From NCBI GenBank assembly GCA_028293545.1, contig JAQGOP010000012.1:62001-126000 (forward strand): DNA of 64,000 nucleotides, given 5' to 3'. This stretch comes from Verrucomicrobiota bacterium (lineage in GTDB: Bacteria > Verrucomicrobiota > Verrucomicrobiia > Opitutales > Opitutaceae). Positions 44,009 to 52,651 of the stretch are shown here, piece after piece; position 1 is the first letter of the stretch, and every line of letters begins with the position of its first letter. A model generated the notes under the pieces. It was not told the DNA's origin, searched no databases, and saw nothing but the letters and a program-made list of their open reading frames with translations. Position numbers and translations under genes: made by a program.

Positions 44009-46048
44009 ATGAGCACCAAATCCATTTCCCTCTTCGACCGCGAAATCATGCTGAAGGCGATCGCCGATGCCTTCAAAAAACTGAATCCGCGCGCCCAGCT
44101 CAAGAACCCGGTGATGTTCGTCACCCTGGTCGGCGCGCTCCTCACTTTCGAGCAGCTCTTCACGGCGAAGGAGCCGTTCGGCTATGTGCTGCAGATCGCG
44201 CTCTGGCTTCTGTTCACGGTGGTCTTCGCCAACTTTGCCGAGGCCGTGGCCGAGGGCCGGGGCAAGGCGCAGGCGCGCGCACTCCGCGCGTCGCGCAAGC
44301 AGCTCGTGGCCCAGCGCCGTGCCCGGAACGGGGCTTATGAAGCGGTCGATGCGTCGCAGCTCCGGAAGGACGACGTCGTCCGCGTGAAGGCGGGCGAGCT
44401 GATTCCCGGCGACGGCGACGTCATCGAAGGCGCGGCGTCCGTCGACGAGTCCGCGATCACCGGGGAATCCGCTCCCGTCATCCGCGAGGCCGGCGGCGAT
44501 CGCAGCGCTGTCACGGGCGGCACCGCCGTGCTCTCCGACTGGCTTGTCGTGCGGATCACCGCCAATCCCGGCGAAGGATTCCTCGACCACATGATCAGCC
44601 TCGTCGAAGGCGCGACGCGGCAGAAGACGCCGAACGAAATCGCGCTCACGATTCTCCTCTCGGCGCTGACGGTCATCTTCCTCCTGGTGGTCGTCGCGCT
44701 CAAACCGTTCGGGGCTTACTCGAATGTTTTCTTTTCCATCACGACGCTGATCGCGCTCCTGGTTTGCTTGATTCCCACGACGATCGGCGGGCTGCTCAGC
44801 GCCATCGGGATCGCGGGCATGGACCGGCTCCTGCAGCGGAACGTGCTCGCGATGAGCGGGCGCGCCGTCGAAGCCGCCGGCGACATCGACGTGCTGCTCC
44901 TGGACAAGACTGGCACGATCACGCTCGGCAATCGCCAGGCCTCCGACTTTATTCCCGCCCCGGGCGTCGCCAAGGAGCGCCTGGCCGATGCGGCCCAGCT
45001 CGCTTCGCTCGCGGATGAAACGCCGGAGGGCCGCAGCATCGTCGTCCTGGCCAAGGAGAAATTCGCGCTGCGCGGACGCGAGCTCACGATGACGCATGCG
45101 TTCGTGCCGTTTACCGCGCAGACCCGCATGAGCGGGATCGATCTCCCCGCGCTGGGCGGCCAAGCCGCCCGCGCGATCCGCAAAGGCGCCGCGGAGAATG
45201 TCATCGCCTGGGCGGAATCGCAGGGCGGCAAGTGTCCCGAGGCCGTGAAGGCCGCCGTTGCGGACATTTCCCGGCAGGGTGGGACCCCGCTTGTCGTGGC
45301 CGAAGGCCGCGAAGTCCTCGGCGTGATTTTCCTGAAAGACGTGGTGAAGGGCGGAATCAAGGAGCGTTTCGCCCAGCTCCGGGCGATGGGCATCCGCACG
45401 GTCATGATCACCGGCGACAACCCGCTCACGGCCGCGGCCATCGCCGCTGAAGCGGGCGTGGATGACTTCCTCGCGCAGGCGACGCCGGAGATGAAGCTCG
45501 CGCGCATCCGCCAGGAACAGGCGGACGGCCATCTGGTCGCCATGACCGGTGACGGCACAAATGACGCTCCCGCGCTGGCGCAGGCCGACGTGGGCGTCGC
45601 CATGAACACCGGCACGCAGGCCGCGAAGGAAGCGGGCAACATGGTCGACCTGGACAGCAACCCGACGAAGCTCATCGAAATCGTCGAGATCGGGAAACAG
45701 CTCCTGATCACGCGGGGCGCACTCACGACATTTTCCATCGCCAACGACGTCGCGAAATATTTCGCGATCATCCCGGCGATGCTCGTCGGCGTGTTTCCCG
45801 CGATCGCACCGCTCAACGTCATGCACCTCGCGTCGCCTTTGAGCGCGATCCTGAGCGCCGTGATCTTCAACGCCCTCGTCATCATTGCGCTGATCCCGCT
45901 CGCGTTGCGTGGCGTCGCTTATCGCCCCATCGGTGCCGCCGCGATGCTGCGCCGCAACCTCCTGATCTATGGTTTCGGCGGCATCCTGATCCCCTTCGTC
46001 GGCATCAAGCTGATCGATGTCCTGATCAACGCCGCCCACCTCGTCTAA
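44009..46048 (+). CDS. kdpB: K+-transporting P-type ATPase subunit KdpB
   Basis: A 679-residue P-type ATPase. The phosphorylated Asp is in [13 protein letters not shown]; the TGES-type actuator loop is [10 protein letters not shown]; the hinge is [18 protein letters not shown]. Length matches the family. It starts 32 bases after kdpA and is followed by kdpC after 9. Confidence 0.97.
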   Translation: MSTKSISLFDREIMLKAIADAFKKLNPRAQLKNPVMFVTLVGALLTFEQLFTAKEPFGYVLQIALWLLFTVVFANFAEAVAEGRGKAQARALRASRKQLVAQRRARNGAYEAVDASQLRKDDVVRVKAGELIPGDGDVIEGAASVDESAITGESAPVIREAGGDRSAVTGGTAVLSDWLVVRITANPGEGFLDHMISLVEGATRQKTPNEIALTILLSALTVIFLLVVVALKPFGAYSNVFFSITTLIALLVCLIPTTIGGLLSAIGIAGMDRLLQRNVLAMSGRAVEAAGDIDVLLLDKTGTITLGNRQASDFIPAPGVAKERLADAAQLASLADETPEGRSIVVLAKEKFALRGRELTMTHAFVPFTAQTRMSGIDLPALGGQAARAIRKGAAENVIAWAESQGGKCPEAVKAAVADISRQGGTPLVVAEGREVLGVIFLKDVVKGGIKERFAQLRAMGIRTVMITGDNPLTAAAIAAEAGVDDFLAQATPEMKLARIRQEQADGHLVAMTGDGTNDAPALAQADVGVAMNTGTQAAKEAGNMVDLDSNPTKLIEIVEIGKQLLITRGALTTFSIANDVAKYFAIIPAMLVGVFPAIAPLNVMHLASPLSAILSAVIFNALVIIALIPLALRGVAYRPIGAAAMLRRNLLIYGFGGILIPFVGIKLIDVLINAAHLV

Positions 46049-46057
46049 TCCATCCCC

Positions 46058-46642
46058 ATGAAAACGTTTTTCCCTGAATTCAAAACCTCGCTCCTTCTCA
46101 CGCTCGTCTTTGCCGTCCTGCTGTGCGGCGTCTATCCCCTCGTCGTCTGGGGCGCGGGCCAGGCGCTGTTTCGCGACAAGGCGAATGGGAGCCTGATCCT
46201 GGACCAGGACGGCACGGTCCGCGGCTCTTCGCTCCTCGCCCAGAATTTCTCGAGCGGGAAATACTTTCAACCGCGCCCTTCCGCCGCGGGTACGGGCTAC
46301 GACGCCACGAGCTCCTCCGGTACCAACCTTGGGCCGACCAGCCAGAAGCTGGCCGACAGCATCAAGGCGGCCGTCGCGAGCTACCGCGAGGCGAACGGGC
46401 TCGCTCCTGATGCGGCGGTCCCCGCCGACGCGGTCACCGCTTCAGGCAGCGGCCTCGATCCCCACATCAGCCTCGCCAATGCCCATATCCAAGCCGTGCG
46501 GGTCGCCGCCGCGCGCCATCTATCAGTCGACGAAGTGCGCAGCCTCGTGGCCCGGCACACCGACGGCCCGGGCTGGGGGCTCCTCGGTGAGGCCGGGGTC
46601 AATGTGCTGGAACTCAACCGTGCCCTCGATGGCGCCCGCTGA
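46058..46642 (+). CDS. kdpC: K+-transporting ATPase subunit KdpC
   Basis: A 194-residue subunit with one N-terminal membrane helix (LLLTLVFAVLLCGVYPLVVW) and a periplasmic domain with the KdpC blocks GSSLLAQNFSSGKYFQPRPS, SGSGLDPHISLANAHIQAVR and GVNVLELNRAL. It completes the pump and aids K+ binding. Confidence 0.96.
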   Translation: MKTFFPEFKTSLLLTLVFAVLLCGVYPLVVWGAGQALFRDKANGSLILDQDGTVRGSSLLAQNFSSGKYFQPRPSAAGTGYDATSSSGTNLGPTSQKLADSIKAAVASYREANGLAPDAAVPADAVTASGSGLDPHISLANAHIQAVRVAAARHLSVDEVRSLVARHTDGPGWGLLGEAGVNVLELNRALDGAR

Positions 46643-46662
46643 CCTGGCGCGGACTCCCCGCC

Positions 46663-46806
46663 ATGAAAAATCCCACGAAACGAGATGTGCGGAATGCGGT
46701 GATCCTCGCGGTCGTGACCACCGCGATCGCGATGTTGGCGCTCCTCGATCCGTCGTGCCATCCGCTCCATAAGCCGGCGGGTGTTTCGCGCTCGATCGCG
46801 CCGTAG
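46663..46806 (+). CDS. Small membrane protein in the kdp operon, 47 residues
   Basis: The ATG at 46663 opens MKNPTKRDVRNAVILAVVTT, then AIAMLALLDPSCHPLH, to a TAG at 46806. One membrane helix and a Cys/His pair in DPSCHPLHKP are visible. It lies 20 bases after kdpC and 40 before the porin-like gene, all co-directional, so it is probably in the operon. Not recognised. Confidence 0.5.
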   Translation: MKNPTKRDVRNAVILAVVTTAIAMLALLDPSCHPLHKPAGVSRSIAP

Positions 46807-46846
46807 TGGCTCGGCGGGGTGTCCGCGCGACTGTTTTTTTCTCACC

Positions 46847-47644
46847 ATGACCAATAAAACCAACCTCCTTCTCTCGGCCCTCTTTTCGTTCGGCGCCCTC
46901 GGCGTTCGCGCGCAAGAGGCCACGCCCACTTCGGTGGCGGCGCCATCGTCGTCCGTGACCTTCACGCCGGCCGTCGTCTCGCAGTACATGTTTCGCGGCG
47001 TCCGCCTGGGCGGGCTGTCGCTGGAACCTGCCATCGAATATGATTCCGGCCCGCTCGCGTTGGGCCTCTGGGCCAATGTTCCATTGGCCGACAAGGTGGC
47101 CGGGCAGTCCGACCCCGAAATCGATCCCTACGGTTCGTATACGTTCACCCTCATCGCCGATCAGCTGACGCTCCAGCCGGGCTTCACCGTTTACACCTAC
47201 CCGAACGCCTACAAGGCGAACGGTTTCTACTCGCTCACGTTCGAACCGAATCTCGCACTCAACTACACCATCGCAGGCGTGAAGCTGACGCCGAAAATTT
47301 ACTACGATGTCGTAGTCAAGCAGGTGACGTATGAATTTACCGCCGCCTATGCGATGCCCCTGAAGGGCGTCGGGACGGAACTCGATTTCACCGGGACGAT
47401 CGGGACGTTCAAGGCCACGGATGCGATCGTGGATGCGAGCCCGTGTTACAAGAACTGGGGCAACTACTGGCTCGTCGGTGTCGGGATGCCATTCCAACTC
47501 ACGAAGGCTTCGAAACTCACGCTCGGTGTCGCTTACACCAAGGGTTCCGATAATTTTATCAAGCAAGGCACGTCGGCCAAAACCGAAAATACCGCCGCCG
47601 TAGGCCGCGGCGTTGTAACCGTGAGCTATGCCTGGACGTTCTGA
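46847..47644 (+). CDS. TorF-like outer-membrane porin family protein
   Basis: A 265-residue outer-membrane beta-barrel protein. The signal peptide is NLLLSALFSFGALGVRA with cleavage after AQ-like residues; the first strand reads TFTPAVVSQYMFRGVRLGG and the last residue is Phe (SYAWTF), as usual for barrel proteins. Many alternating strands follow. The opening resembles the putative porin family of TIGR02001 type. It sits between kdpC and kdpD, so it may admit K+ across the outer membrane when KdpFABC is induced. The chosen ATG at 46847 begins the signal peptide. Confidence 0.8.
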   Translation: MTNKTNLLLSALFSFGALGVRAQEATPTSVAAPSSSVTFTPAVVSQYMFRGVRLGGLSLEPAIEYDSGPLALGLWANVPLADKVAGQSDPEIDPYGSYTFTLIADQLTLQPGFTVYTYPNAYKANGFYSLTFEPNLALNYTIAGVKLTPKIYYDVVVKQVTYEFTAAYAMPLKGVGTELDFTGTIGTFKATDAIVDASPCYKNWGNYWLVGVGMPFQLTKASKLTLGVAYTKGSDNFIKQGTSAKTENTAAVGRGVVTVSYAWTF

Positions 47645-47753
47645 AGGTGGCACCCGAGGGCAATGCGGTTGGTCGCATGCGCGCCCTCGCGGCTGATGAA
47701 CCGCCGCCTGCTCCCTTGCCCTGAGTCGGCGTTCAACGCAGGTTCATTCCGTC

Positions 47754-50420
47754 ATGCCTGACCCACGTCCTGATCCCGACGCGCTCCTCGCTTCGCTGCA
47801 TCGGGACGAGGCGAGGGCGCGGCGAGGGCGCCTGAAGATTTTTTTCGGGATGTCGCCCGGGGTGGGGAAGACGTATGCGATGTTGCGGGCGGCCCACCAG
47901 CAATTGCTGGATGGCGTGGACCTCGCGGTCGGAATCGTGGAGACGCACGGGCGGCGCGAAACCGAGGCGCTCCTGGCCGGCCTGCCGATCATCCCGCGAA
48001 TCCGCATCGAACACCGCGGCATCGAGCTCACCGAACTCGACCTGGAGGCGGTCCTCGTCCGCCAACCCACGCTCGTCCTGGTCGATGAATTTGCCCACAC
48101 GAATGCGCCGGGCTCGCGGCATCCCAAGCGTTTCCAGGACGTGGTGGAATTGCTCGACGCCGGGATCGATGTCTTCACGACGCTTAACGTCCAGCACGTC
48201 GAGAGCCGCGCCGATGCCGTTCGCCAGATCACCGGCGCGCCGGTGCATGAAACCGTGCCGGACCCGATCTTGGATTTGGCGAACGAGATCGAACTTGTGG
48301 ACCTGACGCCCGAAGCCCTCCGCGAGCGCCTGGCCGAGGGCAAGGTGTACCTGGGCGAACGCGCAGCGACTGCGGCCGAGAATTTTTTCAAGGACACGCA
48401 CCTGACGGCGCTGCGCGAACTGGCGCTCCGGTTCGTGGCGGAACGAGTGGACAGCCGCCTCCGCGAATTGCGCGGGACGGGGCCGGTCAAGGCCGTGTGG
48501 CGTTCCGGGGAACGGCTCCTGGTCGCGGTCGGGCCCAGCCCGTCGTCGCTGCAGCTGGTGCGTTGGACCCGGCGGATGGCCGCGGCGCAAGGCGCCGCGT
48601 GGGTCGCAGTCAGCATCGAGTCGTCGCGCTCGCTGGCGCCGGAAGCGCAGCGCCGGCTTGAACAGAACCTGGCGCTGGCGCGCGAACTCGGCGGCGAGGT
48701 GGTGATGACGCACGACGAAGATATCGCGAAGGCACTCGTGCGCGTGGCCTTGCAGCGGAATGCCACGCAGATCGTCCTGGGGAAATCCCGGCGTCCGCGT
48801 TGGCTTGCGTGGGTTGCCGGCGGCAACCTGAACGACCGCGTCATTCGCCTCAGCGGGTCGATCGATGTTTACCTGGTGCCCGCCGAGCGCGCCGCCGGCA
48901 AAATCTCCCCCCGGCTCGATTGGCTCCCGGTTGAGCGCTCGCCGGGACGCGAGTATGGCGAGGTGGCAGCGGTGCTCGCCGCGCTGACGCTCGCCGGGTG
49001 GATGCTCATGCCGCATTCCGGTTACCTCGCGATCGGCCTGTTTTATCTGGTTGCCGTGATCGTGCTGAGCCTGCGCGTCGGGCGCTGGCCGGTCCTCGCG
49101 GCCGGTGTGGGCAGCGCGCTCGCGTGGGATTATCTTTTCATCCCGCCGACCTTCACCATCGCGATCTACAAGCTCGAGGACGGCCTGATGTTTGGGGCCT
49201 ATATTGTGGTCGCGCTGGTTGCCGGGCAGCTCACCGCGCGCATTCGCGCCCAGGAGAGAAACGAGCGGCTGCGTGAGGAGCGGGCGACGGCGCTCTTCCA
49301 TCTCACGCAGGCGCTGGCGGCCGCGCGGTCGTTGGACGAGGGCGCGTTCGCCGCGCTGCGCCAGGCGGACAGCCTTTTCAGCGCGCAATGTGCGCTCCTC
49401 CTCAACGATGGCGCCAACGCCCTTACGCCGCACTTTGCCGGCTCGTTCACGCTGAGCGACAAGGAGCGCGGCGTGGCCGATTGGGCCTGGCGCAATCGCC
49501 GGAAGGCGGGCCGGTTCACGGACACCCTCCCGTCGGCGGAGGGCTTTTTCATTCCGCTGGTCCGCGAAGACCGGTCCTTGGGGGTCCTCGTTATTCGCGT
49601 CCCGGCCGAAGCCGCGCTGACCCTCGCGCAGCGCGACCTGGCGGAAAGTTTCGCGTTGCAGCTGGCGCTCCTGGTCGAGGGCGAGCAGTTCCGTGCCGCC
49701 GGCGAACGGGAAAAGCTCCTCGCGGAATCGGAGAAACTTCACCGCACCCTGCTCGACGGCGTGTCGCACGAATTGAAGACCCCGCTCGCCGTGCTGAGCG
49801 CCGCAGCGGAAAACATGGCGCTGGCCGATTCGCCCACGCGCGATCGGCTCGCCGGGGAAATCCAAACGGCGACCCGGCGCCTGCACCGCCTAGTCAATAA
49901 TCTATTGGACCAGACGCGCCTCGAATCGGGTGCGCTCAGGCCGAAGCTCGATTGGTGCGATGCCCACGACCTGGTGAATGCCGCAGTGGAGAATGTCGGC
50001 GAAGCCCTGGTGGGCCATCCGTTCGAGACCGACGTGCCGGCGGAAATTCCGCTCTTCCGCGCCGACTTCGCCCTGATGGAACAGGTCATCTCGAACCTGA
50101 TCCTGAATGCGGCACTGCATACTCCGCCCGGGACGCCGATCTTCCTGGCGGCGGGAATGGATGGCGCGAAGGCGCGGGTGTTTTTCACGGTTGCCGATCG
50201 TGGCCCTGGTTTGCCCGCCGCGATGCGGGACCGGCTGTTCAAAAAATTCCAACGGGGCGACGCGGCGAAGGCCGGAGGACTCGGGCTCGGGCTGTCGATC
50301 ATCCGCGGCTTCGTGGCGGCGCAGGGCGGGGAAGTGGTCGCCGGCGAAAACCCGGGCGGTGGCGCAGTCTTTACCGTGTACCTTCCTTTCACCGCGCACA
50401 GCGTGGTGCCTGTCGAATGA
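47754..50420 (+). CDS. kdpD: Osmosensitive K+ channel histidine kinase KdpD
   Basis: An 888-residue sensor. The N-terminal KdpD domain has Walker A GMSPGVGKTYA and LVDEFAHTNAPGSRHPKR. A universal-stress-like domain follows, then the four-helix membrane block (DUF4118; about residues 400-490), a GAF-like domain, HisKA with the acceptor His in LLDGVSHELKTPL, and HATPase_c with GLGLGLSIIRGF. It detects K+ limitation and phosphorylates KdpE. The kdpE start overlaps its stop (ATGA). Confidence 0.96.
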   Translation: MPDPRPDPDALLASLHRDEARARRGRLKIFFGMSPGVGKTYAMLRAAHQQLLDGVDLAVGIVETHGRRETEALLAGLPIIPRIRIEHRGIELTELDLEAVLVRQPTLVLVDEFAHTNAPGSRHPKRFQDVVELLDAGIDVFTTLNVQHVESRADAVRQITGAPVHETVPDPILDLANEIELVDLTPEALRERLAEGKVYLGERAATAAENFFKDTHLTALRELALRFVAERVDSRLRELRGTGPVKAVWRSGERLLVAVGPSPSSLQLVRWTRRMAAAQGAAWVAVSIESSRSLAPEAQRRLEQNLALARELGGEVVMTHDEDIAKALVRVALQRNATQIVLGKSRRPRWLAWVAGGNLNDRVIRLSGSIDVYLVPAERAAGKISPRLDWLPVERSPGREYGEVAAVLAALTLAGWMLMPHSGYLAIGLFYLVAVIVLSLRVGRWPVLAAGVGSALAWDYLFIPPTFTIAIYKLEDGLMFGAYIVVALVAGQLTARIRAQERNERLREERATALFHLTQALAAARSLDEGAFAALRQADSLFSAQCALLLNDGANALTPHFAGSFTLSDKERGVADWAWRNRRKAGRFTDTLPSAEGFFIPLVREDRSLGVLVIRVPAEAALTLAQRDLAESFALQLALLVEGEQFRAAGEREKLLAESEKLHRTLLDGVSHELKTPLAVLSAAAENMALADSPTRDRLAGEIQTATRRLHRLVNNLLDQTRLESGALRPKLDWCDAHDLVNAAVENVGEALVGHPFETDVPAEIPLFRADFALMEQVISNLILNAALHTPPGTPIFLAAGMDGAKARVFFTVADRGPGLPAAMRDRLFKKFQRGDAAKAGGLGLGLSIIRGFVAAQGGEVVAGENPGGGAVFTVYLPFTAHSVVPVE

Positions 50421-51112
50421 ATCCTGTTTCCCCCGCCAAAGAAATTCTGGTCGTCGATGACGAGGTGCAGATTCGCCGGCTGCTCCGGTTGACGCTGGAG
50501 GCCGCGGGCTATGCGGTCCGTGAAGCCGACGGTGGACGCGCCGGGCTGGATGAAATCATCCGCCGTGCCCCGGACCTGGTCGTCCTCGACCTGGGGCTGC
50601 CGGATCTCGGCGGGTTGGAAGTCCTGCGCCAATTGCGTGGATGGTCGCGCGTGCCGGTCCTGATTCTCACCGTGCGCGCGGAGGAGACGGAAAAGATCGC
50701 GGCCTTGGATGCCGGCGCCGATGACTACCTCACCAAGCCGTTTGGCGCGGGAGAATTGAATGCCCGCGTGCGTGCGATGCTGCGCCGCGCGCCGACGGAG
50801 TCCGACCAGGCCATCGCGACGTTTGGCGACGTCAGTGTCGATTTCAGCGCGCGTGTGGTCCGCCGACAAGGAGCCGAAGTCAAACTGACGCCGCGGGAAT
50901 ACGGCCTGCTGAAAATCCTGCTGCTGCATCGCGGAAAGGTCGTGACGCACCGGCAGATCCTGCGGGAGTTGTGGGGCCCGAAGTCGGAAGAGAACACCCA
51001 TTATCTCCGGGTGCACATGACGCATCTCCGTCAAAAAGTGGAAGCAGATCCTCATCGCCCGCGTCATCTCAAAACGGAGTCGGGGATCGGCTACCGGCTG
51101 GTGGAAGAGTGA
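50417..51112 (+). CDS. kdpE: Two-component response regulator KdpE
   Basis: A 231-residue OmpR/PhoB-type regulator. The receiver has ILVVDDEVQIRR and the acceptor Asp in VVLDLGLPDLGG; the winged helix has KLTPREYGLLKILLLHRGKV and the closing YLRVHMTHLRQKVE. It activates kdp transcription in known systems. The ATG at 50417 overlaps the kdpD stop. An inverted repeat of the gene-end family follows the stop. Confidence 0.95.
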   Translation: MNPVSPAKEILVVDDEVQIRRLLRLTLEAAGYAVREADGGRAGLDEIIRRAPDLVVLDLGLPDLGGLEVLRQLRGWSRVPVLILTVRAEETEKIAALDAGADDYLTKPFGAGELNARVRAMLRRAPTESDQAIATFGDVSVDFSARVVRRQGAEVKLTPREYGLLKILLLHRGKVVTHRQILRELWGPKSEENTHYLRVHMTHLRQKVEADPHRPRHLKTESGIGYRLVEE

Positions 51113-51185
51113 GTTGGTACGGTCTCTGACCCGCCTTCGAAACCTCGCGTCGGTCAACGAGCAGTCGAAGACGAGGCGCGACGTT
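51113..51185. repeat. Gene-end repeat after kdpE
   Basis: GTACGGTCTCTGACCCGCCT (51117-51136) is the reverse-oriented relative of the 26-bp repeat at 28090 and 60537, with few changes; GTCGAAGACGAGGCGCGACG further on matches the second arm of the repeat at 13331. The 131-base gap before the next gene holds nothing else recognised. Confidence 0.5.
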
Positions 51186-51243
51186 TCCGCTTTCGGTTCG
51201 GCCGGCTTTTGTTACGCATCGGCACGCTCGGCGAAATCGAAAC

Positions 51244-52506
51244 ATGTCGAAAACGAAATCAGCGGTGATTTGTGGCGGAGGTGTGGTGGGACTCTGCTGC
51301 GCTTATTACCTCGCCCGGGATGGATGGGCCGTGACCGTGATCGAACGCAGCGCGGAGGGCGCCGACTCCTGTGTGCAAGGCAGCGCGGGCTATGTTTCGC
51401 CGAGCCACGTCATCCCGCTCTCGGCGACAGGCATGGTGTGGAAAGGCCTGAAATGGATGACGAGCGCCCGCAGTCCCTTCTATATCAAGCCGCGGCTCGA
51501 TTCAGAGCTCCTGCGGTGGGCCTGGTTGTTCGCCCGGTCCTGCACACCTGAGCATACGGCCAGGGCGGCGCCGATTCTGCGCGACCTCTGCCTGGGTGGA
51601 CGCCGGCTGTTTGTGGAGTTCGCGGGCATCACGAATAACGCGTTCGAGCTGAAGCAGGAAGGTTTGATCGCCCTCTGCAAGACGGCGGAAGGGCTCGAGC
51701 ACGAGTCCCACGGGCTCGCCGCGCTCGCCAATGGCTTGGGCGTGAAGTCCGTGGTGCTCGACGCCCGAGAAACCGCCGAGCTGGAGCCGGGCACCCGGCT
51801 GGATATCGCCGGGTCCGTCTATTTTCCCGGGGATGCGCATTTGAGCCCGCGAAAGTTCATGCCGGAATTGTTGAAGCTGCTCCGCCGCATGAATGTCGCG
51901 TTCAAATGGGAAACGGCGATCGAGGGCTGGCGGACCGCAGGAAACAAAATCACTGCTGCGATCACCACCGGAGGGGAGGTGGCAGCCGACGAATTTATCC
52001 TCGCCGGCGGTTCCTGGTCGTCGCGCATAACAAGGGGCTTGGACATCCGCCTTCCGATGCAGGCCGGCAAGGGCTACAGCCTGACGATCGAAAAGCCGCG
52101 CTTCCAGCTCACGAAGTCGATGATTCTCACCGAGCGACGCGTGGCGGTAACCCCGATGGGCGACAAACTCCGCTTTGGCGGGACGATGGAGATCGCGGGA
52201 CACGACAACCGGATTCGCCCGCAAAGGGTCCAGCAGATCATCGACTCCGCGCGATTTTACCTGCCTGAGTTCGAGGCCGGGGACTTTGCCGGTATCGAGC
52301 CTTGGTATGGGTATCGGCCGGTTTCGCCCGACGGAATGCCCTACATCGGTCGTTTTGGACGGCATTCCAACCTCACCGCCGCGTGCGGGCACGCCATGCT
52401 GGGGCTCACGATGGCCCCGATTACCGGGTTACTGGTCAGCGAAGTGCTGGGTGGGCAAACCCCGTCGGTTGACCTGAAGCTGCTGGGTCCGGACCGGTTT
52501 CGTTAA
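51244..52506 (+). CDS. D-amino acid dehydrogenase-like FAD oxidoreductase
   Basis: A 420-residue flavoprotein of the DAO/DadA family. The dinucleotide-binding start AVICGGGVVGLCCAYYLARD followed by VTVIER is clear. The C-terminal PVSPDGMPYIGRFGRHSNLT and the CGHAMLGLTMAPITG block are typical of DadA. It would oxidise a D-amino acid (or related amine acid) to the 2-oxo acid and pass electrons to quinone. No alanine racemase is adjacent. Soluble, probably membrane-associated. Confidence 0.85.
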   Translation: MSKTKSAVICGGGVVGLCCAYYLARDGWAVTVIERSAEGADSCVQGSAGYVSPSHVIPLSATGMVWKGLKWMTSARSPFYIKPRLDSELLRWAWLFARSCTPEHTARAAPILRDLCLGGRRLFVEFAGITNNAFELKQEGLIALCKTAEGLEHESHGLAALANGLGVKSVVLDARETAELEPGTRLDIAGSVYFPGDAHLSPRKFMPELLKLLRRMNVAFKWETAIEGWRTAGNKITAAITTGGEVAADEFILAGGSWSSRITRGLDIRLPMQAGKGYSLTIEKPRFQLTKSMILTERRVAVTPMGDKLRFGGTMEIAGHDNRIRPQRVQQIIDSARFYLPEFEAGDFAGIEPWYGYRPVSPDGMPYIGRFGRHSNLTAACGHAMLGLTMAPITGLLVSEVLGGQTPSVDLKLLGPDRFR

Positions 52507-52651
52507 CTTGTTCCCTGCGCTGTAAAAATTCCTGACCGGGAAATCGCTTGCTTCACTTTCGCCCGCGTGAACACTCGGCGCCGACTATCACCGGCGCATC
52601 GCGCGCCTCAGCAAACCACCGCGGGCCTGTGCCCGCTTCGCTTCAGACTAC

